A stretch of 35,142 nucleotides of DNA, taken from assembly GCA_947631275.1 (NCBI GenBank), contig CANRKR010000022.1, positions 1-35,142 on the forward strand, given 5' to 3'. Below are positions 8,448-16,747 of the stretch, in pieces. The notes under the pieces are model-generated. The model searched no databases. It worked only from the letters and a program-made list of their open reading frames with translations, and had not been told where the DNA came from. This DNA is from an uncultured Akkermansia sp. GTDB lineage: Bacteria; Verrucomicrobiota; Verrucomicrobiia; Verrucomicrobiales; Akkermansiaceae. Numbering within the stretch: position 1 is the first letter of the stretch; the number at the start of each line of letters is the position of its first letter. The translations under genes and the position numbers were made by a program.

Positions 8448-8768
8448 TCATTTTTTCCTTTCCTCGCGCCGGGAGCGTATGATGTGCACCCGTTCTTCCA
8501 TGAGCGGACGCAGCTCGGAGTCGATCCACGCATAAGCCCCTGTCATTCCTCCCTCGTAATAGGCCTTGCCGATCTGTGCCTCCACTTCGGTGGCATTGCC
8601 AACAAGTCTCAAAAATTGGTTGGAAGTGAGAGCGACAAAAATTTCACCGTCCATACGCCCGTTATTGAAGGAAAGAATCCACTCGCGCACATAGAGCGCC
8701 AGCACGGCGTCGCCGATCCACGCAACGGCACGGACAGAGGGGTCCAGGTCCGGCGGCAGGGAACTCAT
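8448..8768 (-). CDS. Small RNase III-fold protein (Mini-III-like)
   Basis: A 106-aa protein. Its AVAWIGDAVLALYVREWIL closely resembles the first catalytic helix of Mini-RNase III (MrnC), which processes 23S rRNA, with Asp in GDAV as the metal-binding residue. The segment VEAQIGKAYYEGG is in the place of the second conserved EA-x-x-G helix. At 106 aa it is shorter than typical MrnC (about 130-145) and lacks an obvious basic middle segment, so activity is uncertain. It starts 26 nt after nuoC on the same strand and is probably co-transcribed with nuoB-nuoC, an unusual partnership. It converges on argD with 27 nt between the stops. Confidence 0.6.
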   Translation of the reverse strand: MSSLPPDLDPSVRAVAWIGDAVLALYVREWILSFNNGRMDGEIFVALTSNQFLRLVGNATEVEAQIGKAYYEGGMTGAYAWIDSELRPLMEERVHIIRSRREERKK

Positions 8769-8794
8769 ATTCGGACGGTTGAGGAAGAATCAGG

Positions 8795-9388
8795 TCAACC
8801 GCGAGAACGCGGCTCACGCTCGGCCGCCGTGCGTCCGCTCGGGGTCGTGGTGAAGGGGGCGCCGTCGGTGGGAGCCTTCTCGGTAAAGACTCCGTTCTCG
8901 CTCTCCAGCGACACACCGGCTACCGGGAAATCCTTGCGCAGAGGGTGATAGGGGTATTCCTCCCACATCATGATGCGCCGCAGGTCCGGGTGCCCCTCAA
9001 AGCGGATGCCCATGAGATCGTACTGCTCGCGCTCCAACCAGTTGGCAGAGCGCCAGAGCCCTGTCATGGAGGGCACAACGGGATCGCTGTCGTTTTCCGC
9101 CACGCAGCGCACCAGCAGAATCGCACCGGTCTCCGCCTGAGTGATGGTGTAATGCACCTCAAAGCGCGGACTCTCCGGCAGATGATCCACAGCGCTCACG
9201 CACAGCAGCATGTCGAATCCACAGGCCTCTTTTGCATAGCGCATCACGGCCGTAAGCTGGTCTGCGGGCACGGTAAGCGTGGTGTCGCCGCGGAATTCTC
9301 GGAAACTGAGCGTCGGAAAGCGGTCGCGTATCTTGCGGAGAGCTTCGGCAGTGCCGGTCTGGGCTGCTGTGGTCGTTTCAGTAGGCAT
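8795..9388 (-). CDS. nuoC: NADH-quinone oxidoreductase subunit C
   Basis: Hydrophilic subunit of respiratory complex I (30-kDa family), 197 aa. The signature block is at about residues 110-155: LWRSANWLEREQYDLMGIRFEGHPDLRRIMM followed by WEEYPYHPLRKDFPV. The N-terminal half (DRFPTLSFREFRGDTTLTV, FDMLLCVSAVDHL) fits the family. A C-terminal tail of about 25 residues rich in Thr, Pro and Arg extends past the core. It follows nuoB by 23 nt, and no Shine-Dalgarno is visible. No nuoD follows, so this is a split nuo locus. Confidence 0.93.
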   Translation of the reverse strand: MPTETTTAAQTGTAEALRKIRDRFPTLSFREFRGDTTLTVPADQLTAVMRYAKEACGFDMLLCVSAVDHLPESPRFEVHYTITQAETGAILLVRCVAENDSDPVVPSMTGLWRSANWLEREQYDLMGIRFEGHPDLRRIMMWEEYPYHPLRKDFPVAGVSLESENGVFTEKAPTDGAPFTTTPSGRTAAEREPRSRG

Positions 9389-9411
9389 GGTGGAGGGGAA
9401 AGGAAAGAGGT

Positions 9412-9996
9412 TCAGTCGTCAAAAACCCCGGCGGGGATGGTGTCGCCGCGTTGCGCCTTGCGAAAGTCGTGCGTTCGGAAAAAATCCTTGAGAGGGTGAT
9501 CCGTTGCCATGATCTTGTCCTGCAGGGTGATGAGCCCCTGCAGCAGAGCCTCCGGACGCGGCGGGCAACCGGAAACGTACACATCCACCGGCACAATCTT
9601 ATCCACCCCCTGCAGCACGGAATAAGAGCGAAACATCCCGCCGGAACAGGCGCATGCCCCGCAGGCAATGCACCATTTCGGCTCCGGCATCTGGTCCCAG
9701 ATGCGGCGCACCAGCCCCGCCATCTTGTAGGTGATCGTGCCGCAGATGAACATAAAATCCGCCTGGCGCGGCGCGTAGCGGTTCACCTCCGACCCGAAAC
9801 GGGATATGTCGTAGCGAGAGCAGGATGCCGCCATGTACTCAATCGCACAGCAAGAGGTGCCCATCGGCATCGGCCAGAGCGAGTATTTGTGCATCCAGTT
9901 GATCGCCGCTTCCAGCGTGGTGTACACGAAACCACCGTCGGCATCCGGGTCGCACATGTAATTGTTCTCTATGAGCTGTTGATCTTGCGTAGCCAT
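9412..9996 (-). CDS. nuoB: NADH-quinone oxidoreductase subunit B
   Basis: Subunit of complex I that carries the terminal N2 [4Fe-4S] cluster next to the quinone site, 194 aa. The ligand cysteines are present: the tandem pair in GTSCCAIEYMAA, one in IACGACACSGGMF, and one in VSGCPPRPEALLQGL. FGSEVNRYAPRQADFMFICGTITYKMA is typical of the family. It is the first gene of a nuoB-nuoC-RNase III-like operon. nuoA is not upstream (ilvC lies there, divergent), so the rest of complex I must be elsewhere. The predicted promoter would start transcription about 3 nt before the ATG. Confidence 0.96.
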   Translation of the reverse strand: MATQDQQLIENNYMCDPDADGGFVYTTLEAAINWMHKYSLWPMPMGTSCCAIEYMAASCSRYDISRFGSEVNRYAPRQADFMFICGTITYKMAGLVRRIWDQMPEPKWCIACGACACSGGMFRSYSVLQGVDKIVPVDVYVSGCPPRPEALLQGLITLQDKIMATDHPLKDFFRTHDFRKAQRGDTIPAGVFDD

Positions 9997-10005
9997 CTGC
10001 GCCCC

Positions 10006-10034
10006 AGCATACCCTTGCCTGACCCGAAAGTCAA
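10006..10034 (-). promoter_or_regulatory. Candidate promoter of nuoB-nuoC
   Basis: On the minus strand TTGACT (10034-10029), a 17-bp spacer and TATGCT (10011-10006). Transcription would begin about 3 nt before the nuoB ATG. It lies back to back with the ilvC promoter. Confidence 0.55.
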
Positions 10035-10072
10035 GGAATGTTCCGCAACGAAGCGAGCCCTTTTTTCAGAGC

Positions 10073-10101
10073 TTGACAATACGAGAGGTCGGTGGTAGCC
10101 T
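10073..10101 (+). promoter_or_regulatory. Candidate promoter of ilvC
   Basis: A perfect -35 TTGACA (10073-10078), a 17-bp spacer and TAGCCT (10096-10101) with an extended TGG. The predicted start is near 10108. This rules out the GTG at 10092 used in the ORF track and supports the ATG at 10146. Confidence 0.55.
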
Positions 10102-10145
10102 CACTCCCGTACCCATCGAATGGATGCAACAACCTCTCTCATGTC

Positions 10146-11126
10146 ATGGATATTCTTCACGATAAAGACGCTGATGTGAGTGTGCTCAACGGTAAGACGG
10201 TGGCCGTCATCGGCTACGGTGCGCAGGGGCGCGCTCAGGCACTCTGCATGCGCGACAGCGGCGTGCAGGTTATCATCGGGCTTCGCCCCGGTAAGAGCTG
10301 GGATGCCGCGGTGCAGGACGGCTTTGAGGTAGTGTCGGTAGATGAAGCGGCGCGGCGCGGAGACGTCGTCCACCTGCTGCTGCCGGATGAAAAGCATGGC
10401 GAGGTGTACGCCAACCAGATTGCGCCGGCAATGAAGGCAGGCAAAACGCTCTGCTGCTCGCATGGCTTTGCGTACGTGTTCAAGACGATTGTGCCGCCGG
10501 CGGATGTGGACGTGATCATGGTGGCCCCGAAGGGACCGGGCACAGAGGTTCGGCGCGTGTTTGAAGAAGGTTTCGGCTGCCCCGGCCTGGTGGCGGTGTT
10601 CCAGAACCCGAGCGGCAAGGCGCGCGATGTGGCCCTGGCGATCGCCAAAGCAGAGGGACTGACCCGCGGCGGTGTGCTGGAATGCACCATGGCGCAGGAA
10701 ACGTACGAAGACCTCTTCGGTGAACAGAATGTGCTCTGCGGCGGGCTGGTGGACCTCATGAAATACGGTTTTGAGACGTTGATTGAGGCCGGTTATCCCC
10801 CGGAGATGGCCTACTTCGAGTGCGTGCACGAGGCTAAGCTCATCGTGGATCTCATCTATACCGGCGGCATCCAGCGCATGAACGCCGTCATCTCCAACAC
10901 CGCAGAGTTCGGCGAATACTACAATGGCCCGCAGATTCTCGGCCCGGAAGTGAAGGCGAAGATGAAGGAGTCGCTCAAGCGTATCGAATCCGGTGAGTTT
11001 GCCCGAGTCTGGCTCGCAGAGGCGGCTCAGGGCGCCCCGAATTTGAAGGCCAGACGAGCAGCTCTTGCCGATCACCCGGTGGAGATCGTGGGCAGGAAAA
11101 TCCGTGCTCTCTTCGAGCGCAGCTGA
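10146..11126 (+). CDS. ilvC: Ketol-acid reductoisomerase (class I)
   Basis: Converts acetolactate or acetohydroxybutyrate to the dihydroxy acid in valine, isoleucine and leucine synthesis, using NADPH and Mg2+. From the ATG at 10146 it is 326 aa, the short class I length. The Rossmann motif GYGAQGRAQA is near residue 24, and the cofactor-specificity loop reads IGLRPGKSWDAA. The magnesium and substrate region is seen in EDLFGEQNVLCGGL, YFECVHEAKLIVDLIY and ISNTAEFG. The track start adds 18 residues that lie upstream of the predicted transcription start. It is divergent from nuoB; no other branched-chain amino-acid gene is in the window. Confidence 0.95.
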   Translation: MDILHDKDADVSVLNGKTVAVIGYGAQGRAQALCMRDSGVQVIIGLRPGKSWDAAVQDGFEVVSVDEAARRGDVVHLLLPDEKHGEVYANQIAPAMKAGKTLCCSHGFAYVFKTIVPPADVDVIMVAPKGPGTEVRRVFEEGFGCPGLVAVFQNPSGKARDVALAIAKAEGLTRGGVLECTMAQETYEDLFGEQNVLCGGLVDLMKYGFETLIEAGYPPEMAYFECVHEAKLIVDLIYTGGIQRMNAVISNTAEFGEYYNGPQILGPEVKAKMKESLKRIESGEFARVWLAEAAQGAPNLKARRAALADHPVEIVGRKIRALFERS

Positions 11127-11160
11127 TTTTCTCAACCCTGAATATTTTCGAGCGCGCTTG

Positions 11161-11190
11161 GAGTGGTTGTGGCTGAACATCCCACCGCTC
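11161..11190 (+). other. Stem-loop between ilvC and the ABC ATPase gene
   Basis: GAGTGGT (11161-11167) pairs with ACCGCTC (11184-11190), including one G-T wobble, with a 16-nt loop. A T-rich run (CTTCTTTTTCCC) follows about 10 nt later. It could weakly terminate ilvC; the evidence is thin. Confidence 0.25.
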
Positions 11191-11220
11191 TCAGGCGCGC
11201 TTCTTTTTCCCTGAACGCTC

Positions 11221-12012
11221 ATGAGTGAGCAGACTGCCATCCGTGTAGAGGGCGCCCGCGTGTACCTGAGCGGGCGCGAGGTGCTGCACGACATCAACTG
11301 GACCGTGCGACGCGGCGAGCGCTGCTTCATTCTGGGCGCAAATGGAGCGGGAAAAACGACGCTCGTGCGCATGTTGCTGGGCTACGCCTGGCCCCTCTTC
11401 GGGGCAAAAGTGGAAGTGCTGGGGCATCGCTTTGGCAGCGTGAATCTTCAGCAGCTGCGTCGCCGCATCGCCTGGATCAGTCCTCTCATGCACCGTTGGC
11501 TCGGCGATCGGGAATGGACCGGACTGGAAATCACCCTCTCAGGCCCCGATGGCACGATCGGTCTCTTCCGCCAACCGCAGGAGCGGGAAGTGCAACGCGC
11601 CGGAGAGCTGCTCTCCGCCTTGCGCGCCGAATACCTCGCCGACCGAACCGTAGTCACCATGAGCTCCGGTGAACAAGTGAAGGTCCTCATCGCCCGCGCG
11701 CTCATGACAGACCCCGAATTGATGATTCTCGACGAACCGAGTGTGTTTCTCGATATTGCCGGACGCGAATTTTTGCTGCGCACCATCGAGGAACTCGCCA
11801 CCCAGCGTCCGGAACTCACTCTTCTCTTTATCACTCAGCGCATTGAGGATATCCTCCCCGTCTTCAACCGCGGCCTCATCTTGCGCGAGGGTCGCATTCT
11901 CGCGCATGGAGCCCGGGAGGAAGTGCTGACAGAGAGCAACTTGCGCCATGCCTTCGATATGCCGATTCGTCTGTTGCGCGGCGAAGGCGGTCGCCTCTGG
12001 GCGGTCATGTAG
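11221..12012 (+). CDS. Orphan ABC-type ATPase with altered signature and H-loop
   Basis: A 263-aa single ABC nucleotide-binding domain. Walker A is GANGAGKTT (about residues 40-48), the Q-loop region is ISPLMHRW, and Walker B is LMILDEPSVFLD. Two departures from the norm stand out: the signature reads VTMSSGEQVKV instead of LSGGQ, and the switch (H-loop) histidine is replaced by Gln in LLFITQRIEDILP. No membrane permease or binding-protein gene is adjacent, so it may pair with a remote permease or act as a soluble ABC protein, as in YlmA/ModF-like groups. It follows ilvC by 94 nt on the same strand. No Shine-Dalgarno or clear promoter was found, so co-transcription with ilvC is possible. Confidence 0.85.
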   Translation: MSEQTAIRVEGARVYLSGREVLHDINWTVRRGERCFILGANGAGKTTLVRMLLGYAWPLFGAKVEVLGHRFGSVNLQQLRRRIAWISPLMHRWLGDREWTGLEITLSGPDGTIGLFRQPQEREVQRAGELLSALRAEYLADRTVVTMSSGEQVKVLIARALMTDPELMILDEPSVFLDIAGREFLLRTIEELATQRPELTLLFITQRIEDILPVFNRGLILREGRILAHGAREEVLTESNLRHAFDMPIRLLRGEGGRLWAVM

Positions 12013-12085
12013 GAGTACAGAATCCTTCATCCTTTGTAACCAGATCATGACAAATGCATTTGCCGTGCCCGGGTCGATTACGTGC

Positions 12086-12115
12086 TTGCCATTGGGACGG
12101 GGTGTAGTGTAGAAT
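12086..12115 (+). promoter_or_regulatory. Candidate promoter of the transglutaminase-like/thioredoxin-like pair
   Basis: TTGCCA (12086-12091), an 18-bp spacer and TAGAAT (12110-12115, 5 of 6). The predicted start near 12122 leaves a leader of about 100 nt before the ATG at 12225, the longest of the promoters described here apart from that of the large ankyrin gene. Confidence 0.45.
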
Positions 12116-12212
12116 GGGAAAGAGTCGGAGTGCTGACATCTGACAGCTGCGGTCATCTCCCTGTCGGAGGCGGCGCGTGGTGTTGTTCATCATCCGGCGC
12201 AACTTATCAAAT

Positions 12213-12217
12213 GAGGA
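12213..12217 (+). promoter_or_regulatory. Shine-Dalgarno deciding the start at 12225
   Basis: GAGGA lies 7 nt before the ATG at 12225, while the GTG at 12177 used by the ORF track has no such element and would put 16 residues before the membrane segment. Confidence 0.7.
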
Positions 12218-12224
12218 AATCGGT

Positions 12225-14861
12225 ATGACTTCCAACCTCTTCAAGATGATGCTCGCAGTCGTCGCGGCTGTGGCGCTTGGCTTCGTCAGCTACCCGTTGG
12301 GCGAGGTGATCACGAATTTGCTGCGAAAGCATGATGCCGCAGCCATCGCACGAAGCAAAGCGGACAAGGAGCGCGATCATCGCCTCGTTTCTGACCATAC
12401 GCCACCGCAGGAAACCATCACGATCTCCGATAACTCCGTCGACGATTCCTCCGCGGATGATTGGCAGCAGGGATTTGACGATTCGGACGCCGCCGACACC
12501 GATAGCAGCTCTGAATCAGAGAGTTCGTCTTTCGCGTTCGAGGATGGAGACCCCGACCTGGTCGGCATCACCGAGGAAAAGGATGCCCCGGAAGTGACGG
12601 GGCAAACCAATGTCGTGCCGGAAGCCCCTTCTACTGTCCAGCGCAGCTCGATGGCAACATCCGGCTCAAAACTCGCCGCTCTTCTGGAGAAAGACAAGGA
12701 GACTGAGCCATACACAAACAACGAATTCTCCGCTCAGGCCTGGTCTTCCCCCACACAGGTGTACTCGGTCGTCTCCCAGCGCGTCCTGAACAAGCTGGGA
12801 GAAAAACCTACACTGGAAGATGTCCTCGCTTTTTTGTCCACCCCGGAAAACCGCCGCGATATCGCTATCATTTCTCTGTGCCGCAAGGCGGGCTTGAGCG
12901 AACTGGCTGAAGTGACCGCCGATCCGATGGGGGCGAATGTGGTTGCCGCCCTCTCGTCGAACCTTCAGTGGCTCACAGACACTCTTTATTCTGGTCCGAC
13001 CAATTCACTGGCCGGGGGACTGAAATATCTCTCCTCGATCTGTGCTAACAGGGGAGCCGACCTCAACGACCCCGTCACACGGCGCATCGCCATCACCACG
13101 GCCACAGAGTTCGCCCGGGAAGGATGGTCAGAGCAGGACATGCTCGAACGCTTTTCCTACTACGATTCCAGCTACCGCGAAGGCAAGTTGAACAAAATTT
13201 TTGATACCCTCGACTACTGGGAAACCCGTATCGTCACCGGCAACCGAGAGTGCGAAAGCTGGGGCAGCCCCCGCTCTCTCGCCTGGCAACGCGACAACGT
13301 GCGTCTCCCTGCCGATGGATACCTGAACGCGTGCACCCAACTTGTTTACCGGTTGCGCAACGTAGCCGGCGACTCCGTATTCACCTCGGACTATCTCGCT
13401 CCCATCCGTGCCGCGACCAATAATATCACCGCCCTGGCGTACCGCGAGATCGGCGGTGTGTGCGGCGCGTGCTCCCACTACGGAGCGTACGGCGCCCTGG
13501 CAGCAGGTATCCCGGCTATGACAATGGGTGAGCCGGGGCACTGCGCATATGCTGTGCGCGTGGGGAACGAGTGGAAGATGAGTTACTCAATTTACTGGCA
13601 GCACAACATGCATAAAACCTTCTGGGGGCTGCACGACTGGGAATTTCTCATCCTTACTCAGGATCTTTATTCGGATAAATACACCACGCAGGCTTCCGAT
13701 CTGCTCTCTGATGTCGCTTCTTTCCTGGCGGCACGCCGCTTGACCCGCACCGCTTTCAACTGCTTTGATGCGGCCGTGCAGCTGCAGCCGCGCAACTGGC
13801 CCGCCTGGCTGGCTTTTGCCGGATTCCTCAAGCAGAAAGCCCCAACGGACAAAAAACGCTGGGTGGATCTGATCAATCGTATCACCGACACCATCGGCGA
13901 CAAGTACCATAATGTCGCCGCCACGTTCGAAGCCCGCTACATTTACCCGCAGGTGCTCCCCCTCATCCCGAACCTTTCGGAGCGCAACAAGCTCTTCTCC
14001 GCCTTCTTCAGGAAGTGCGAGAATTTCGGCATAGTTCATTGGGACATCACCCCGCTTCTGGACGCGCAGTTTGAGGGTTGCAAAACGAATGAAGATCGTC
14101 TGAAGTTTATGAAATCAGTGCTCTCCACCCTCATATCGAAAAAGGATTACTGCGGCACCGCCCTGGCGTGGGGAATGAAGGCAGTCGGCAACGCGGACAG
14201 TGGCGACCAGGCGGCAACGGAGAAATTTCAGCAGGACTTCAGCCGACTCATTACTTCTCTCATGGGTCGCATGGGCTCCGGCAAAAAGGATAAGGAAGCT
14301 ACCTGGTCCGGTCTGGGAGAAGCCATTTTCGCTGCGGGCCAGAATGGCGATACAAGCACTTTCCAGGCCATCGGCAAAATAGCCCTCAATAAGTGCAAGG
14401 ACAAATTCCCCAAATACCGGTTCAAGTTCCGAGGCTTCCCCGGCAAGGTGGTCTCCGCCACCGGTCTCATCACCACAGCCGTTACCTTGGATGAAGGCGG
14501 CATAAAGAAATGCTGCCTCCACTGGGGAGTGCTGCAGAAGAATGGCGGAAGCATCCCCTTTAAGTTCGAAGGAAAAAACGGCATCAACGTGAAACTCGAC
14601 AAAAACAGCGATCTCACCGGTCTTGTCGCGCTGTTTGAGTGCCCCGTCGTAAAGGATCGTCCCTTCCATCTGGAAGTGTCCGACGATGGTCAGAACTGGA
14701 CCGACACGCAGGTGGACCCGGAGATCGCCGATAAAATCATGCGATTTGACCTGAAGGGATCGGATGCAAGTGGGCGCTTCGTGCGACTCACCCGCGAGGG
14801 AGACAAATGGGAAAACAGCAATATTCTCGGTTTCTATGTGTACGGCAAGCCAAAAAAATAA
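12225..14861 (+). CDS. Large membrane-anchored transglutaminase-like protein with C-terminal discoidin-like domain
   Basis: An 878-aa envelope protein of unrecognised specific function. An N-terminal hydrophobic segment (MLAVVAAVALGFVSYPLG) should anchor it. An Asp/Ser-rich low-complexity linker follows (about residues 70-120). In the middle, GGVCGACSHYGAYGALAAGIPA and EPGHCAYAV match a transglutaminase-like core: Cys413 is 15 residues before the G of GIPA, as in that fold, and His439 is the likely partner. The usual third-residue Asp is not obvious (WKMSYSIYW). After it come helical, TPR-like segments (FNCFDAAVQLQPRNWPAWLAFAGFL). The C-terminal 140 or so residues (HLEVSDDGQNWTDTQ, GRFVRLTREGDKWENSNI) look like an F5/8-type C beta-sandwich. 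It probably acts on peptides or glycans outside the cytoplasm. It is followed 15 nt later by the thioredoxin-like gene. Confidence 0.75.
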   Translation: MTSNLFKMMLAVVAAVALGFVSYPLGEVITNLLRKHDAAAIARSKADKERDHRLVSDHTPPQETITISDNSVDDSSADDWQQGFDDSDAADTDSSSESESSSFAFEDGDPDLVGITEEKDAPEVTGQTNVVPEAPSTVQRSSMATSGSKLAALLEKDKETEPYTNNEFSAQAWSSPTQVYSVVSQRVLNKLGEKPTLEDVLAFLSTPENRRDIAIISLCRKAGLSELAEVTADPMGANVVAALSSNLQWLTDTLYSGPTNSLAGGLKYLSSICANRGADLNDPVTRRIAITTATEFAREGWSEQDMLERFSYYDSSYREGKLNKIFDTLDYWETRIVTGNRECESWGSPRSLAWQRDNVRLPADGYLNACTQLVYRLRNVAGDSVFTSDYLAPIRAATNNITALAYREIGGVCGACSHYGAYGALAAGIPAMTMGEPGHCAYAVRVGNEWKMSYSIYWQHNMHKTFWGLHDWEFLILTQDLYSDKYTTQASDLLSDVASFLAARRLTRTAFNCFDAAVQLQPRNWPAWLAFAGFLKQKAPTDKKRWVDLINRITDTIGDKYHNVAATFEARYIYPQVLPLIPNLSERNKLFSAFFRKCENFGIVHWDITPLLDAQFEGCKTNEDRLKFMKSVLSTLISKKDYCGTALAWGMKAVGNADSGDQAATEKFQQDFSRLITSLMGRMGSGKKDKEATWSGLGEAIFAAGQNGDTSTFQAIGKIALNKCKDKFPKYRFKFRGFPGKVVSATGLITTAVTLDEGGIKKCCLHWGVLQKNGGSIPFKFEGKNGINVKLDKNSDLTGLVALFECPVVKDRPFHLEVSDDGQNWTDTQVDPEIADKIMRFDLKGSDASGRFVRLTREGDKWENSNILGFYVYGKPKK

Positions 14862-14876
14862 CCGTTCCAAATTCCT

Positions 14877-15722
14877 ATGATTCGACACCTTTTTCTTCTC
14901 TCGCTCTCTCTGCTGCTGGTCATCGGAACCCATGCACAGGCTGGACTCACGCGTTCCTACTCCGAAGCGCTGAAAAAAGCTGGTAATGATAAACCGATCA
15001 TTCTTTTTTGCTACGGCGCTAATTTCGACCAGGTGGGAAAAGCAGCCTATGACGCCATCATGCGTGATTCAGACAAGGAGCTCAAGCGCGTGCTCAACAA
15101 GGAAATCTATGTCGTGATTCCCATCTACCAATTCCCCAATGAGAAAGAACAGGCGGAGTTTAAGCGCATCATGGGAAAACATAAACTTCCCGGCGGTATA
15201 TGGAGCTATCCCTGCTTCGCTATTGTAGATGGAAAAGGAAATTTCCGAGGCGCCGTGCAAAGCGCCGCCCAGATGGAAAACCCAAAAATCGTCCAGGAGG
15301 CCCTTACCAAACTCCTGGGGGATTTCGACAAACAGCAAAAACTTCTCGCGCAAGCATCCCGTGCATCAGGAGCCAACAAGCGACGCCTCATGCGCGAGGC
15401 CCTCTCCATCACCAGCATCAAACCGCCTGATCATGAACCTTTTGACCCTGCCAACAACGGCATGGTTCAAAAGATCCAGCTCATGAGTATTGCTGAAGCG
15501 AACCGTTACATCCGCGGCACTCTCGCCGAAGGTATTTTCACTCCCGTTGAACGCCAGATGATCATGGCGACGTACGCCGGTCACCTCCGCCGCAACAACG
15601 CCCCGGTCGATTTGTTGCGCGCCGTTTACACAGAGATGCGCAACATCGACCCCACCTCCATCTACGGCGCGTACGCCGAAGGCGCGCTGGAAATATGGGT
15701 CGACTCCGTGGGAAAGAAATAA
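14877..15722 (+). CDS. Secreted thioredoxin-fold-like protein without CxxC
   Basis: A 281-aa exported protein. The signal peptide MIRHLFLLSLSLLLVIGTHAQA probably ends with AQA at residue 22. The first 130 or so residues resemble a thioredoxin-like fold: KPIILFCYGANFDQVGKAAYD, IYVVIPIYQFPN, LPGGIWSYPCFAIVDGKGNFRGA with the cis-Pro-type SYPCFAIVD. The CxxC redox motif is missing, so it is unlikely to be a standard disulfide oxidoreductase. The C-terminal half is helical and not recognised. It starts 15 nt after the transglutaminase-like gene with no Shine-Dalgarno, so the two probably form a functional pair. It converges on the Hsp33 gene. Confidence 0.75.
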   Translation: MIRHLFLLSLSLLLVIGTHAQAGLTRSYSEALKKAGNDKPIILFCYGANFDQVGKAAYDAIMRDSDKELKRVLNKEIYVVIPIYQFPNEKEQAEFKRIMGKHKLPGGIWSYPCFAIVDGKGNFRGAVQSAAQMENPKIVQEALTKLLGDFDKQQKLLAQASRASGANKRRLMREALSITSIKPPDHEPFDPANNGMVQKIQLMSIAEANRYIRGTLAEGIFTPVERQMIMATYAGHLRRNNAPVDLLRAVYTEMRNIDPTSIYGAYAEGALEIWVDSVGKK

Positions 15723-15756
15723 TTTTTCTCCATTCCCCGCCCGGCGCTGCTTCCGC

Positions 15757-16578
15757 TTAATGGCAGTGGTCGGGGTCGGCGTTGGGACCGGCGAGCATTT
15801 CGGTGGTGATATCGTATTGCGCTCCGCAGCGAGGACACGACACGCGCACACTCCCCTGCTCTGAGAGAAGGTCCGCAAAATCTTTCTGCATAGCGCGAAT
15901 GGTCGGCAGAATACGCTCTACGGAACATCCGCATCGGAAAGTGAAACGCCGCGTCTCCAACTGCCTGGTTTCTTCCGTATTATCGATACCGGCAACCTGT
16001 TCCGTCGTAAGCTCTGTAAGCCAATCAAAATCTGCCCCCGGCTCAGCCGTAACAAGGGCGTACTCGTCTCCGCGACACCAAAAAGCACGCGCCTGCCGCT
16101 GCTCGCTGCGTTGGAAAAATTCTTCAACCCATCTCGCCACGTCCGTCCCTGACAGGGGAATGACAGAAGTCTGTGTGTCACGATCAGCGCTGATGTTCTG
16201 CGCATACAGCATGCTCGTCTCTCCCTCCCGCACATTCTCGGTGAACACACGCCCCACTACATCCTCCGTCAGTGAAGAACCTGCCACAAAATAATTCGCC
16301 GGATGAGCGCCCGGCACATTGAAAGTCCAGGCATGGTGCTCCTTCCATGGACGCGACACGATATAGAGAGTGAAATAGGCAAGCAGTTGTTTGAGAAGAG
16401 TGTCTTCCCCCGCCGCATTGTGCAGTCCGTGCTGCATCAGGTGCAGATAATATCCCACAAAGAGCGGGGTAAAATCTCCGCGCAACAACAAACAATTGCG
16501 CCGACGTATAAAAATGGATTGCACTGTCGCGTATTCCGTCACAAATTGGCTATTGTCAGGCTGTGTTTGCTCGGACAT
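15757..16578 (-). CDS. hslO: Hsp33-family redox-regulated chaperone (diverged)
   Basis: Cytoplasmic holdase that is switched on by oxidation when a zinc-bound cysteine centre unfolds. From the ATG at 16578 it is 273 aa, close to the usual 290. The C-terminus has the diagnostic zinc centre CGC-X29-CPRC, inside the family range of CxC-X27-32-CxxC, preceded by TRRFTFRCGCS. The N-terminal substrate-binding domain is diverged (FIRRRNCLLLRGDFTPLFVGYYLHLM), and the chain ends in DPDHCH, adding a Cys and His. The track start (16623) lies upstream of a possible -10 (TAATAT), so the second Met is preferred. It is divergent from the lipoprotein gene at 16748. Confidence 0.85.
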   Translation of the reverse strand: MSEQTQPDNSQFVTEYATVQSIFIRRRNCLLLRGDFTPLFVGYYLHLMQHGLHNAAGEDTLLKQLLAYFTLYIVSRPWKEHHAWTFNVPGAHPANYFVAGSSLTEDVVGRVFTENVREGETSMLYAQNISADRDTQTSVIPLSGTDVARWVEEFFQRSEQRQARAFWCRGDEYALVTAEPGADFDWLTELTTEQVAGIDNTEETRQLETRRFTFRCGCSVERILPTIRAMQKDFADLLSEQGSVRVSCPRCGAQYDITTEMLAGPNADPDHCH

Positions 16579-16712
16579 TGTACCCGGTATATTAACATTC
16601 TCCCCCCTGTCGGCGCAAGTCAATTCAACGCCGGGACAAACTCATTTCTTAAATCCGTTTGACTACCCACGGCTTGTTGGAGAAACTTGCCGCTTCATCA
16701 GTGGGAAGCAGC

Positions 16713-16741
16713 TTGTCAGCCAGAAAGAACCATGGTAAGAT
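16713..16741 (+). promoter_or_regulatory. Candidate leaderless promoter of the transglutaminase-like lipoprotein
   Basis: TTGTCA (16713-16718), a 17-bp spacer and an extended -10 TGG-TAAGAT (16736-16741). The predicted +1 falls exactly on the A of the ATG at 16748. Confidence 0.5.
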
Positions 16742-16747
16742 AAAGAC

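Noticed and set aside
10101-11372. Minus-strand ORF of 423 aa opposite ilvC
   Set aside because: Antisense to unmistakable ilvC; no motifs.
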